NCBI RefSeq assembly: GCF_015223065.1
Contig: NZ_JADFBY010000012.1
Location: 45,796-109,795 of the forward strand
Direction of reading: 5' to 3'
Length of the DNA: 64,000 nucleotides
Source: Mucilaginibacter sp. JRF
Lineage (GTDB): Bacteria > Bacteroidota > Bacteroidia > Sphingobacteriales > Sphingobacteriaceae
A program made the translations under genes and the position numbers. Below, piece by piece: positions 42,956 through 51,177 of this stretch. The notes beneath the pieces were generated by a model, which was given only the letters and a program-made list of their open reading frames with translations, ran no database searches and was not told the origin of the DNA. The stretch's first letter is position 1. Each line of letters starts with the position of its first letter.

Positions 42956-45241
42956 ATGAAGATCAGCCCAGTTATACCCTGCTTAGCCGTTATGTTGTTT
43001 GTACAGCAAGCGTTTGCCCAGCAGAAAAAAAATGCGCCTTACCTGCCTACCCAACAAGAGGTGCTTCAGTCATTTAAAAAAGCTAACGAGTTAGATACCG
43101 CCCTTAAAAACATAGCCGTGGTAAGCAACATTAGCCCCAACTGGCAGGCCGATGGCAGCAGCTTTTGGTACCGTAAACCGCTTGATAACCGCGAGAGTGA
43201 ATATTACCTGGTTGATGCCACCACCGGAAAAAAGAAACAGGCCTTTGATCACGACCGTATGGCCGACGCCATTGCGAAACTGACAGGGAAAGCCGCCGAC
43301 AGCAAGAAACTGGCCATAAGCGATATGTTTTACAGCGATGATAAAAGCAGCGTAACGCTTAAAACCGGTAACGACTGGATTAAGTGCGATCTGAAAAGCT
43401 ACAATGCCGAAAAAGCCACCAAGCCCGATCAGCAGGCCTATAACCCAAACCGACCGCTACAACGCCGCCGGTATCGCTGGGCGGGTTTTAATACCGATTC
43501 GATATCGCCTGATAAGCAATGGGTAGCCAGGCAACGAAAGGATAATCTCGTTATTAAAAACTTTAAAACCGGGCAGGAGGTAACGCTAAGTACCGATGGT
43601 ACTACTGAAGCCCCGTATGGAGAGTTCGCGTGGTCGCCAAACGGACAGTACATTATAGGCTACCACATCAACTACAAAAAAATAAAGGATGTTTATTATG
43701 TGCTAAGCTCGGTGCCCAACACCACACGCGGCCAGTTACGCACACGCGATTACGCCCAGCCCGGCGACGATTTTAGCAGCTACGAACCATTTGTGTTCAA
43801 CGTAAAAACCAAAAAACAGCTAAAGGTTGATGCTGAAAAGATAGACTTTTTTGGCGCGCCCGCGCTCAACTTTAGGGAGGGGAATAACCGTTACTTTACG
43901 TTCGAGAAAATTGACCGCGGGCACCAGCGTTTCAGGCTGATAGAGGTGGATTGCGAAACGGGTAAAACACGCAATATTATTGATGAGCCGACCAAGACCT
44001 TTATTTACGAGCAGCGTATTTTTACCCACTATCTGCCCAAAACAAACGAGGTTATTTGGGTAACCGAGCAGGATGGCTGGCGGCATGCCTACCTGGTGAA
44101 TACTATTACCGGCAAACAGCAACTCATAACCAAAGGCGATTGGGTACTGCGCGATATTGATAGCGTTGATGCCGTAAAAAGGCAGATATGGTTTAAGGGC
44201 AGCGGTATGAACGAAGGGGAAGACCCGTATTTTATTCATTACTATCGCATTGGTTTTAATGGTAAGGGGTTGATCGATCTGACTCCCGAAAAGGGCAATC
44301 ACCAGGTTACTTACTCGCCCGATCGTAAATATATGATCGACGCTTACTCGCAGGTTGATGTAGCTCCGGTAGTAACTTTGCGCAGCACGGCCACCGGTAA
44401 AAAGATAACCGATATTGAAAAGGCCGGTCTGTCGAAACTATTAGCCACAGGAGTTAAGCTCCCCGAGGTATTTGTAGCCAAGGCCCGCGATGGTGTTACG
44501 GATATTTGGGGGGTGATCTATCGCCCTGCTAATATGGACCCCAAAAAGTCTTACCCGGTGATCGAGAATATCTACGCCGGTCCGCAGGACTCATTTGTAC
44601 CCAAGAATTTCGCTGCCGTTAACGAGATGCAGAGCATAGCCCAACTGGGTTTTATTGTGGTGCAGATTGATGGAATGGGCACGGCCAATCGCTCAAAAGC
44701 TTTCCACGATGTATGCTGGCATAACCTGGCCGACGCGGGTTTCGCCGACCGTATACTATGGATGAAGGCGCTTGCCGCCAAATATCCGCAGGCTGATATT
44801 GACCGTGTGGGATTGTACGGCACATCGGCAGGCGGTCAAAACGCCGCGGGTGGCTTGCTGTTTCACCCGGAGTTTTACAAGGCAGGTGTGGCGGCATGCG
44901 GCTGCCACGATAACCGTATTGACAAGCAATGGTGGAATGAGCAGTGGATGGGCTACCCCGTTGGCCCGCATTACGATGCGCAATCAAACATCACCAACGC
45001 CGCCAAACTGCAAGGCAACCTGTTGCTGATAGTAGGCGAAGCCGACGAGAACGTACCACCCGAATCAACCCTACGCTTTGCCGACGCGCTAATAAAAGCC
45101 GACAAGGATTTTGACCTGCTGGTTATCCCCGGCATGGGTCACAGCGATGGCGGGGTGTACGGGCGTCGCAACAAACGTAATTTCTTTATAAAGCATCTGT
45201 TAAAAGCGGAACCTCCGGTAAGGGGTAATGAAGGGATATGA
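42956..45241 (+). CDS. S9-family prolyl oligopeptidase, DPP IV-like
   Basis: 761-residue exported serine peptidase (signal peptide 1-21, FAQ). The N-terminal beta-propeller (about 90-470, DPP IV N-terminal type) is followed by an alpha/beta-hydrolase domain with the triad Ser624 (YGTSAGG), Asp697 (GEADENVPP) and His729 (GMGHSDGG). DPP IV-type enzymes clip dipeptides, often X-Pro, from peptides in the periplasm. Transcribed alone; the strong inverted repeat 33 bp downstream may end its message. Confidence 0.93.
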   Translation: MKISPVIPCLAVMLFVQQAFAQQKKNAPYLPTQQEVLQSFKKANELDTALKNIAVVSNISPNWQADGSSFWYRKPLDNRESEYYLVDATTGKKKQAFDHDRMADAIAKLTGKAADSKKLAISDMFYSDDKSSVTLKTGNDWIKCDLKSYNAEKATKPDQQAYNPNRPLQRRRYRWAGFNTDSISPDKQWVARQRKDNLVIKNFKTGQEVTLSTDGTTEAPYGEFAWSPNGQYIIGYHINYKKIKDVYYVLSSVPNTTRGQLRTRDYAQPGDDFSSYEPFVFNVKTKKQLKVDAEKIDFFGAPALNFREGNNRYFTFEKIDRGHQRFRLIEVDCETGKTRNIIDEPTKTFIYEQRIFTHYLPKTNEVIWVTEQDGWRHAYLVNTITGKQQLITKGDWVLRDIDSVDAVKRQIWFKGSGMNEGEDPYFIHYYRIGFNGKGLIDLTPEKGNHQVTYSPDRKYMIDAYSQVDVAPVVTLRSTATGKKITDIEKAGLSKLLATGVKLPEVFVAKARDGVTDIWGVIYRPANMDPKKSYPVIENIYAGPQDSFVPKNFAAVNEMQSIAQLGFIVVQIDGMGTANRSKAFHDVCWHNLADAGFADRILWMKALAAKYPQADIDRVGLYGTSAGGQNAAGGLLFHPEFYKAGVAACGCHDNRIDKQWWNEQWMGYPVGPHYDAQSNITNAAKLQGNLLLIVGEADENVPPESTLRFADALIKADKDFDLLVIPGMGHSDGGVYGRRNKRNFFIKHLLKAEPPVRGNEGI

Positions 45242-45273
45242 TCATTTACTAACCTGTTATCGAAGCGCGCACA

Positions 45274-45315
45274 ACCCCTCCTAAGTCCTCCTCCTCTGGG
45301 AGGATTAGGAGGGGT
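45274..45315. repeat. Inverted repeat of the CCCCTCCTAA type
   Basis: ACCCCTCCTAAGTCCTCC pairs, with one bulge, with GGAGGATTAGGAGGGGT to form a long hairpin. Similar C/G-rich palindromes with CCCCTCCTAA arms are widely scattered between genes in Bacteroidota genomes. No T run follows on the plus strand, so it may be a dispersed repeat more than a plain terminator. Confidence 0.6.
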
Positions 45316-45337
45316 AAATTCTATAAATCTTTTACAT

Positions 45338-45377
45338 AATGATGTAAGACATAAGCCCTGCCTTGTAGGTAAATTTG
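45338..45377 (+). promoter_or_regulatory. Candidate activator box and -7 element of the copA operon
   Basis: AATGATGTAA at 45338-45347, part of an inverted repeat TTACAT-AATG-ATGTAA, then 22 nt, then TAAATTTG at 45370-45377 (TAnnTTTG). Same box and spacing as at 14957-14996. No TTTG -33 is present. Confidence 0.5.
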
Positions 45378-45399
45378 CTGTGTAAATTATAAGGATATT

Positions 45400-47634
45400 A
45401 TGGCGGCACATAGTTTAAAAACACAAACCTTCCCGGTAACGGGCATGAGTTGTGCGGCCTGTGCGGGTAGTGTGGAGAGTATGATAGGTGCCCAGCAGGG
45501 TGTTAAGGAAGCTGCTGTAAACTACGCCTCGCAAACCCTTAAGGTTACTTATAACGCTGCCGAAGTTGAACCGCTTGCCATGCAAAAGGCGGTACAATCC
45601 ATAGGGTACGATTTGATAGTTGATACCGAAAACGCTGCCGAAAAACAAGCCGAAGCGCAGCAGGATCATTATAAAAAGCTCCGGAATAATTTTGTTTACG
45701 CGGCTATACTCACGCTGCCGGTGGTAATTATCGGTATGTTTTTGATGGATATGCCGTATGCCAATTATATTATGCTGGCGCTTAGCGCGCCGGTGCTGTT
45801 CGTGGCCGGTCGTGGGTTTTTTGTGAACGCGGTTAAGCAGGCATCGCACGGTAAGGCCAATATGGATACGCTGGTGGCTATGAGCACCGGCATCTCTTTT
45901 CTATTCAGCCTGTTCAATACCTTTTACCCGCAGTTTTGGCACAGGCAGGGCTTGCATCCGCATGTGTATTACGAGGCCGCCTCGGTGGTTATTGTATTCA
46001 TTATGCTGGGTAAACTGCTTGAAGAAAAAGCCAAATCGAATACCTCATCGGCCATAAAAAAACTAATGGGTTTACAGCCTAATACGGTTTTGGTATTGAA
46101 GAATGGCGCGGAGACAGTACAGTCGCTTGCCGAAGTAAACGTTGGCGATATCATCATTGTTAAGCCCGGCGAAAGGGTAGCGGTGGATGGTACGGTTACC
46201 GGGAGCAACTCGTTTATTGATGAAAGCATGATCAGCGGTGAGCCGGTGCCGGTTGAAAAGCAGGCGGGCGATAAGGTATTGGCCGGAACCATCAATCAAA
46301 AGGGCAGCTTCCATTTCCGGGCCGAAAAGGTAGGGGCTGATACCATGCTGGCTCACATCATCAAAATGGTGCAGGATGCCCAGGGCTCAAAAGCTCCGGT
46401 GCAAAAACTGGTTGATAAAATTGCGGGCATATTTGTGCCGATGGTAATCGGCATTGCGCTATTAAGCTTTGTCGTTTGGCTGATAGCAGGTGGGCAACAC
46501 GCCTTAACCCACGGCTTAATGGCCTTGGTTACCGTGTTGGTTATTGCCTGCCCATGCGCGTTAGGCTTGGCCACGCCAACAGCCATTATGGTAGGGGTAG
46601 GCAAAGGGGCCGAAGAAGGTATTCTGATAAAAGATGCCGAAGCGCTTGAGCTGGGCCATAAGGTAAACGCCATCGTGTTCGATAAAACAGGAACCATCAC
46701 TATAGGTAAACCCGAAGTAAATGAGTTATTATGGGCTCACTCTAACGAGAATAATGTATCAACCCTGAAAAGTATCTTTCTAAGTTTAGAAAAACAATCC
46801 GAGCATCCATTAGCCGGCGCTATTGTGGCGTTTGAGGGATTGAAAGATGCTGCCCCTGTTCAATTAGCTGCTTTTGAAAGTATAACCGGTCGTGGGGTGA
46901 GGGCTGAATATGGTGGTGCGATGTATTATGCAGGCAGCCATACACTGGTTGAGGAAAAGCACATCAATATCCCGGCTGATTTAAACGACTCCATAACCCG
47001 TTTTAAGGATGGAGCCAAAACCATTATATACTTTGCGGATGATAAGCAGGTATTGGCCATCGCGACTATCAGCGATACAATAAAAGAAGGCTCGGCTGAG
47101 GCTATTGAACAACTTACCCGCCAGGGAATAGCGGTTTACATGCTCACGGGAGATAATGAGCAAACCGCCGCCGCCATTGCCAAACAGGCAGGAATTAAAA
47201 ATTACAAGGCAGATGTATTGCCAACCGACAAAGCCGATTTTATAAAACAGCTGCAACAGCAAGGTAAAATAGTAGCCATGGCGGGCGATGGTATTAACGA
47301 TAGCCAGGCATTAGCGCAGGCTGATGTAAGCATTGCCATGGGTAAGGGTACCGATATTGCGATGGATGTAGCCAAGATGACGCTCATATCATCCGATCTG
47401 CGGCAGGTACCCAGGGCTTTGCGGCTGTCGCGCTTAACGGTGAAAGCCATACGGCAAAACTTGTTTTGGGCGTTTATTTATAACTTGATAGGTATACCCA
47501 TTGCCGCGGGAATACTATACCCCGTAAACGGCTTTTTGCTTAACCCCATGATAGCGGGCGCGGCTATGGCGCTTAGTTCGGTATCGGTAGTGAGTAATAG
47601 TTTGCGTTTAAAATTTTCAAAACTCTACATTTAA
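45400..47634 (+). CDS. copA: Copper-exporting P1B-type ATPase
   Basis: 744-residue heavy-metal P-type ATPase. One N-terminal HMA domain with GMSCAAC (Cys18, Cys21), eight membrane helices, the CPC ion-binding motif at 384-386 (IACPCALGLATP), phosphorylated Asp428 (DKTGT), and the HP motif SEHPLAGAI, as well as GDGINDSQAL. The CPC motif and the HMA metal site assign it to Cu(I) export. It heads an operon with a small HMA chaperone and an HMA-AraC regulator. The promoter carries a box shared with the Met/His-rich protein gene at 15 kb. Confidence 0.96.
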   Translation: MAAHSLKTQTFPVTGMSCAACAGSVESMIGAQQGVKEAAVNYASQTLKVTYNAAEVEPLAMQKAVQSIGYDLIVDTENAAEKQAEAQQDHYKKLRNNFVYAAILTLPVVIIGMFLMDMPYANYIMLALSAPVLFVAGRGFFVNAVKQASHGKANMDTLVAMSTGISFLFSLFNTFYPQFWHRQGLHPHVYYEAASVVIVFIMLGKLLEEKAKSNTSSAIKKLMGLQPNTVLVLKNGAETVQSLAEVNVGDIIIVKPGERVAVDGTVTGSNSFIDESMISGEPVPVEKQAGDKVLAGTINQKGSFHFRAEKVGADTMLAHIIKMVQDAQGSKAPVQKLVDKIAGIFVPMVIGIALLSFVVWLIAGGQHALTHGLMALVTVLVIACPCALGLATPTAIMVGVGKGAEEGILIKDAEALELGHKVNAIVFDKTGTITIGKPEVNELLWAHSNENNVSTLKSIFLSLEKQSEHPLAGAIVAFEGLKDAAPVQLAAFESITGRGVRAEYGGAMYYAGSHTLVEEKHINIPADLNDSITRFKDGAKTIIYFADDKQVLAIATISDTIKEGSAEAIEQLTRQGIAVYMLTGDNEQTAAAIAKQAGIKNYKADVLPTDKADFIKQLQQQGKIVAMAGDGINDSQALAQADVSIAMGKGTDIAMDVAKMTLISSDLRQVPRALRLSRLTVKAIRQNLFWAFIYNLIGIPIAAGILYPVNGFLLNPMIAGAAMALSSVSVVSNSLRLKFSKLYI

Positions 47635-47653
47635 CATTTGTTATACTACATAT

Positions 47654-47866
47654 ATGGAAACGCTTAAATTCAAAACCAATATAAAATGCGGTGGCTGTAT
47701 TGCCGCTGTTACTCCTGCGCTTAATAGTTTAGCAGGGGTTAAGGACTGGCAGGTTGATGTTGCATCGCTCGAAAAGGTGTTGACCATACAAAGCGACGAA
47801 ACACTTTCTGAACAAGCCATCATCTCCGCCCTTAAAGAAAAAGGCTACCAGGCCGAAAGTATATAG
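47654..47866 (+). CDS. HMA-domain copper chaperone
   Basis: 70-residue ferredoxin-like HMA protein with the metal site KCGGC (Cys12, Cys15), a CxxC form with GG in place of the usual AxS/H. It probably passes Cu(I) to CopA or to the HMA-AraC regulator, whose genes flank it 19 bp upstream and 4 bp downstream. CopZ-like by size and context. Confidence 0.88.
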   Translation: METLKFKTNIKCGGCIAAVTPALNSLAGVKDWQVDVASLEKVLTIQSDETLSEQAIISALKEKGYQAESI

Positions 47867-47870
47867 TACG

Positions 47871-48434
47871 ATGTTGCTCCGCATAAAAAATATGGTGTGC
47901 GATCGTTGCATCCTTGTGGTGAAGCAGCAGTTGGAGAGCCTTGGCTTTGAGGTTGCGGGCATCGACCTGGGTAGTGTTACCGTACATCCCGAGCCGGATG
48001 CTGCCGAGCTTACCGCCATTGCATCGGCATTAAAGGTATTGGGTTTTGAGCTGATAGATAACGAGAAGGATAAACTGGTTGAGCGTATCAAAAACCTGAT
48101 CATAGAGAAAGTGCACCATAGCGACCTGGCTGATCAGCAGGTGAATTTTTCGGCCTATTTATCTGATAACCTGCATAAGGATTACGGGCAGCTGAGCCGG
48201 CAGTTTTCGGATAGCGAGGATACCACTATCGAGAAATTCATCATCCAGCAAAAAATTGAAAAGGTAAAGGAGCTGCTTGAATACGGCGAACTCAACCTGA
48301 ACGAGATAGCCTGGAAAATGGGTTATAGTAGCAGCGCCCACCTATCGGCACAATTTAAGGCGGTTACCGGCCTAACACCGAGTCAGTTTAAAACGGATAC
48401 CAAAGGCAAGCGCAAGGCTTTAGATAAGATATAG
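47871..48434 (+). CDS. Metal-sensing regulator: HMA-like domain fused to AraC-type HTH
   Basis: 187-residue protein. Residues 1-68 look like an HMA ferredoxin-like domain with a metal motif MVCDRC (Cys10, Cys13) and the usual beta-alpha-beta pattern; about 100-180 is the double helix-turn-helix of AraC/XylS proteins (EIAWKMGYSSSAHLSAQFKAVTGLTPSQFK). So a copper-binding domain replaces the cupin-type sensor of normal AraC proteins. In operon with copA and the chaperone, it is the best candidate for the activator that binds the AATGATGTAA boxes; that link is inference. Confidence 0.85.
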   Translation: MLLRIKNMVCDRCILVVKQQLESLGFEVAGIDLGSVTVHPEPDAAELTAIASALKVLGFELIDNEKDKLVERIKNLIIEKVHHSDLADQQVNFSAYLSDNLHKDYGQLSRQFSDSEDTTIEKFIIQQKIEKVKELLEYGELNLNEIAWKMGYSSSAHLSAQFKAVTGLTPSQFKTDTKGKRKALDKI

Positions 48435-48436
48435 CT

Positions 48437-49033
48437 CTATTTAGTCATACGGGCCAAAGCTTGTTCAATCAGGCTTAACCCACCATCAGAGTATGGCAAC
48501 TGCAAGGCAAAGGCATGCCCGTGACCATCCATTTTTAGTAACGATTTGTACAGGATGTTCACCATCTTATCCGGCTCGCCCTCATATTTTTTGCGGAAAT
48601 CTTCATACTGATATTCCAGGAAAACCAGGCATAGGGCGTTCTCCATGGTTTGCACCTTGGCATCAACCTTAATACGTTTTTTCAGGATGATCTCGCTAAC
48701 AAGGGCGATCTGCTCATCACTGTAACCGGCCTGCTGCATTAAGCGGGAAGTAACGGTAGCGTGATGCTGAGCCAGATCCTTACGCCATTTTAAATAAGGT
48801 TCGCGCCCTTCGGGATAGCTTTCGCGAGGTATTTCCCAACGGCCTATGTGCTGGCTGCGCGATGCTAATAGCAGTTCCTCTCCGGCCTCGGGCTGTAGTT
48901 TTAGCACCCAATTATACAATCGTAAAGCATAAGCATACTCAACGGGATAGGTAATGCCGTCCCATTCCAGTGTGCGTGGGTCCTGCATGTTGTACTCGTC
49001 AAATAGTCTGAATGCCTCTTGTAGCTTGCTCAT
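48437..49033 (-). CDS. DUF4202-family protein
   Basis: 198-residue soluble protein. LQEAFRLFDEYNMQDPRTLEWDG, the ELLLASRSQHIGRWEIPRESYPEGR block and LCLVFLEYQYEDFRKKY identify DUF4202. The His/Asp-rich helices (SQHIGRW, LAQHHATV, VFLEYQYEDF) recall HD-domain phosphohydrolases, but the catalytic role is unproven. The ATG at 49033 is chosen in place of one three codons upstream. It ends 2 bp from the HMA-AraC gene on the other strand, with no clear terminator between. Confidence 0.82.
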   Translation of the reverse strand: MSKLQEAFRLFDEYNMQDPRTLEWDGITYPVEYAYALRLYNWVLKLQPEAGEELLLASRSQHIGRWEIPRESYPEGREPYLKWRKDLAQHHATVTSRLMQQAGYSDEQIALVSEIILKKRIKVDAKVQTMENALCLVFLEYQYEDFRKKYEGEPDKMVNILYKSLLKMDGHGHAFALQLPYSDGGLSLIEQALARMTK

Positions 49034-49063
49034 GGAGCGCAAATTAACAATGTTTTGGGCAAA

Positions 49064-49645
49064 TCAATCCAAAACCGACATGGTGGTATTGATAATATCA
49101 TCAAAAAACGACTTATCATTGGTTGATTTTGCCAGAACCTGTATACCCTTTACAGCATTAAATAAAAAGCGCGCAAGCGCCCTTGCATCCTGTTTGCTGG
49201 TGATCTGGCCGTTTTGCTGTCCTTTTTCAATCGCTATAAAAAAGCTCTCCTCAATACGTTGTTCGCTTTTGCAAACAATATCACGTACCTCGGTATCGTG
49301 CGGGGCAACCTCAACCTCGGCATTCACCATAAAGCAGCCTTTTTGCTGATCATCGTCAAGCAGTGCGTTGGCCGTATATTCAAGCATTTGGCGAATGGCT
49401 TGTTTGGCAGGGGCGGGGCTGTTGGCCAGATCGCACATGTGGTTGCCGCCCATGTTCAGGTACATCTCGAGCGCTTTAATGTAGAGGGCGTGCTTATCGC
49501 CATAGGTATCGTACATGCTTGAACGACTGATGCCCAGCGCGTCAACAAGGTCCTGCATCGACGTAGCATTGTACCCCTTATGCCAAAATGTGCATACGGC
49601 CTTTTTTAATACCTCTTCTTCGTCAAAATCCTTGCTACGTGCCAT
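49064..49645 (-). CDS. TetR/AcrR-family repressor
   Basis: 193-residue repressor. The HTH is at about 25-50 (SMQDLVDALGISRSSMYDTYGDKHALY) and the helical ligand domain has the LDDDQQKGCFMVNAEVEVA segment common in regulators of oxidoreductase genes, containing a cysteine that could sense electrophiles or oxidants. It is downstream of the short-chain dehydrogenase gene on the same strand, and the two palindromes upstream of that gene (50521-50567) are likely its operators. Confidence 0.9.
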   Translation of the reverse strand: MARSKDFDEEEVLKKAVCTFWHKGYNATSMQDLVDALGISRSSMYDTYGDKHALYIKALEMYLNMGGNHMCDLANSPAPAKQAIRQMLEYTANALLDDDQQKGCFMVNAEVEVAPHDTEVRDIVCKSEQRIEESFFIAIEKGQQNGQITSKQDARALARFLFNAVKGIQVLAKSTNDKSFFDDIINTTMSVLD

Positions 49646-49655
49646 AACCTCGAAA

Positions 49656-49683
49656 AGCTTTGCTTTTTTTACAAAGCAAAGCT
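49656..49683 (-). promoter_or_regulatory. Perfect 11-bp inverted repeat upstream of the TetR gene
   Basis: AGCTTTGCTTT and AAAGCAAAGCT with a 6-nt spacer, 10 nt before the start codon. It is either an operator or a hairpin that limits read-through from the dehydrogenase gene. Its sequence differs from the GGAAC-type palindromes at 50521-50567. Confidence 0.4.
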
Positions 49684-49744
49684 AATTCATTTTACCTTAA
49701 ATGTTTAATTGCAGCCCATATTTCAAATATTTAGCTGCGGATGC

Positions 49745-50494
49745 TTAGCGAACGCCGCCGCTGGCAATCAATATTTCGCCGGTTAACCAGCGTGAATCAT
49801 CAGATGCCAGGAACACCGCGATAGGGGCGATGTCATCAGGCTGACCAATGCGGCCAAGCGGGGTAGTTTTTACTGATTCGTGGTGGAAATCGCTACCGAT
49901 AACACCTGCGGTGTGTGTGCCTTCAGTTTCAACCATGCCCGGGTTGATGGAGTTAACGCGGATATTTTTAGGGCCAAGTTCTTTTGAATGCACTTTTGTA
50001 ATTGCATCTACCGCGCTTTTTGTAGCAGTGTAAATTGAACTGCCGGGAATGTTTAGATTGGTTATTGTTGAACCAATGTTGATAATACTGCCGCCATCCT
50101 GGCCAAAACCTTTAACCGCAGCCTGGCTGGTCAGCAGTAAACCTAACACGTTGGTGTTGAACTGACGGTGATATTCATTCTCGTCAAAATCCTCAATTGT
50201 ACCAAATTGATATACACCGGCATTGTTTACCAGCACATCAACACGGCCGTAAGCTTGTTGAGTTTCTGTAAACAGGCGCTCAACATCGGCGGCTTTGGCT
50301 ACGTCGCCTTGTACGGCTATGGCTTTACCACCGTTGCTTACAATATCGGCAACCACCTTTTCGGCACCTTCTTTTGATGATGCGTAATTAACTACCACGG
50401 CAGCACCTGCGGCAGCCAGATCTTTAGCTATACCTGCACCTATGCCTTTTGATGCTCCGGTTACTATAGCCACTTTGTTTTCTAACTTTTTCAT
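49745..50494 (-). CDS. SDR-family oxidoreductase
   Basis: 249-residue classical short-chain dehydrogenase, using NAD(P)H. TGASKGIGAGIA is the cofactor motif, NNAGVYQFG follows, the catalytic Ser-Tyr-Lys is in INIGST...YTATKSAVDAI, and RWLTGEILIASGGVR closes the protein. The Met at 50494 fits the family start; upstream 68 residues are not homologous. The substrate is unknown; such genes next to TetR regulators often serve in detoxification of aldehydes, ketones or quinones. Confidence 0.93.
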   Translation of the reverse strand: MKKLENKVAIVTGASKGIGAGIAKDLAAAGAAVVVNYASSKEGAEKVVADIVSNGGKAIAVQGDVAKAADVERLFTETQQAYGRVDVLVNNAGVYQFGTIEDFDENEYHRQFNTNVLGLLLTSQAAVKGFGQDGGSIINIGSTITNLNIPGSSIYTATKSAVDAITKVHSKELGPKNIRVNSINPGMVETEGTHTAGVIGSDFHHESVKTTPLGRIGQPDDIAPIAVFLASDDSRWLTGEILIASGGVR

Positions 50495-50520
50495 TGTGAT
50501 TTTATTTGAATTATGTTTTT

Positions 50521-50534
50521 GGAATAATCGTTCC
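50521..50534 (-). promoter_or_regulatory. TetR operator-like palindrome 1
   Basis: Minus strand GGAACGATTATTCC, a near-perfect palindrome just downstream of the candidate -7 element, so a bound repressor would cover the transcription start. Confidence 0.55.
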
Positions 50535-50535
50535 G

Positions 50536-50543
50536 CAAATATA
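50536..50543 (-). promoter_or_regulatory. Candidate -7 element of the SDR gene
   Basis: Minus strand TATATTTG (TAnnTTTG), placed between the two palindromes, 41 nt from the ATG. Confidence 0.45.
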
Positions 50544-50553
50544 TATTCAAATA

Positions 50554-50567
50554 GGAATGAACGTTCC
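50554..50567 (-). promoter_or_regulatory. TetR operator-like palindrome 2
   Basis: Minus strand GGAACGTTCATTCC, sharing GGAACG and ATTCC with the first copy. Centres are 33 bp apart, about three helical turns, so dimers would sit on the same face of the DNA. Confidence 0.55.
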
Positions 50568-50655
50568 ATAATAATGTCATCACAAATGAAGATGATAGAA
50601 GGGTGACTTATAACGGGCGTTGTGAGATTGGGGTGACGTTTGGGATAAGAAAAAC

Positions 50656-51168
50656 TTAAAACATATCCCGAACCTTTTTTACAAATACTTCCCACCAAAC
50701 ATCATACGGATCTTTGTAATCAGGATCATAATATCCCATCTTGAAAGTGAGGCTGCAACCTCCTTGCTTTACATGGATCAGGCTGTCTTTACCTTTATAC
50801 AGCGTATAAGGATATGCTACTTTTGCTAATTCATAATCATCATCCTCCAAATCCTCCTGCTTTAGGGTTTTCAGGTTAACATTATACCGGTCATAATCCT
50901 TTTTATTGTCGCAGTGTATATGGGTAAGCTTATTACCTCCGGGAATATAATGATCGGGCGAGTAAAATACAGGATTGCCGCGCCAACCCTTCTGATACTC
51001 GCCGGTAACAGTAAGTTCATTGACCACATCGGTAGCCAATATACCGTACGTTGGCGGTTGTGTATATGAATCATATACAAAAAAAATTACTACCCCGGCT
51101 ACTATGCAACCGTAAATAGCCAATAACCAGGGTGGATATGATAAGAGTTCCCGCTTTTCTTTGAACAT
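50656..51168 (-). CDS. Membrane-anchored protein of unknown function
   Basis: 170-residue protein with one membrane helix at about 13-32 (PWLLAIYGCIVAGVVIFFVY) and a periplasmic soluble part. Two cysteines (IHCDNK and KQGGCSL) could form a disulfide. No family recognised. It starts 9 bp after the TlpA-like gene and so shares its operon, which suggests a periplasmic redox or stress role. Confidence 0.6.
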   Translation of the reverse strand: MFKEKRELLSYPPWLLAIYGCIVAGVVIFFVYDSYTQPPTYGILATDVVNELTVTGEYQKGWRGNPVFYSPDHYIPGGNKLTHIHCDNKKDYDRYNVNLKTLKQEDLEDDDYELAKVAYPYTLYKGKDSLIHVKQGGCSLTFKMGYYDPDYKDPYDVWWEVFVKKVRDMF

Positions 51169-51177
51169 TAATGTTTA

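Noticed and set aside
50495..50698. Longer N-terminus for the SDR gene
   Set aside because: It would cover the promoter and the two operator-like palindromes and adds 68 residues foreign to the family.
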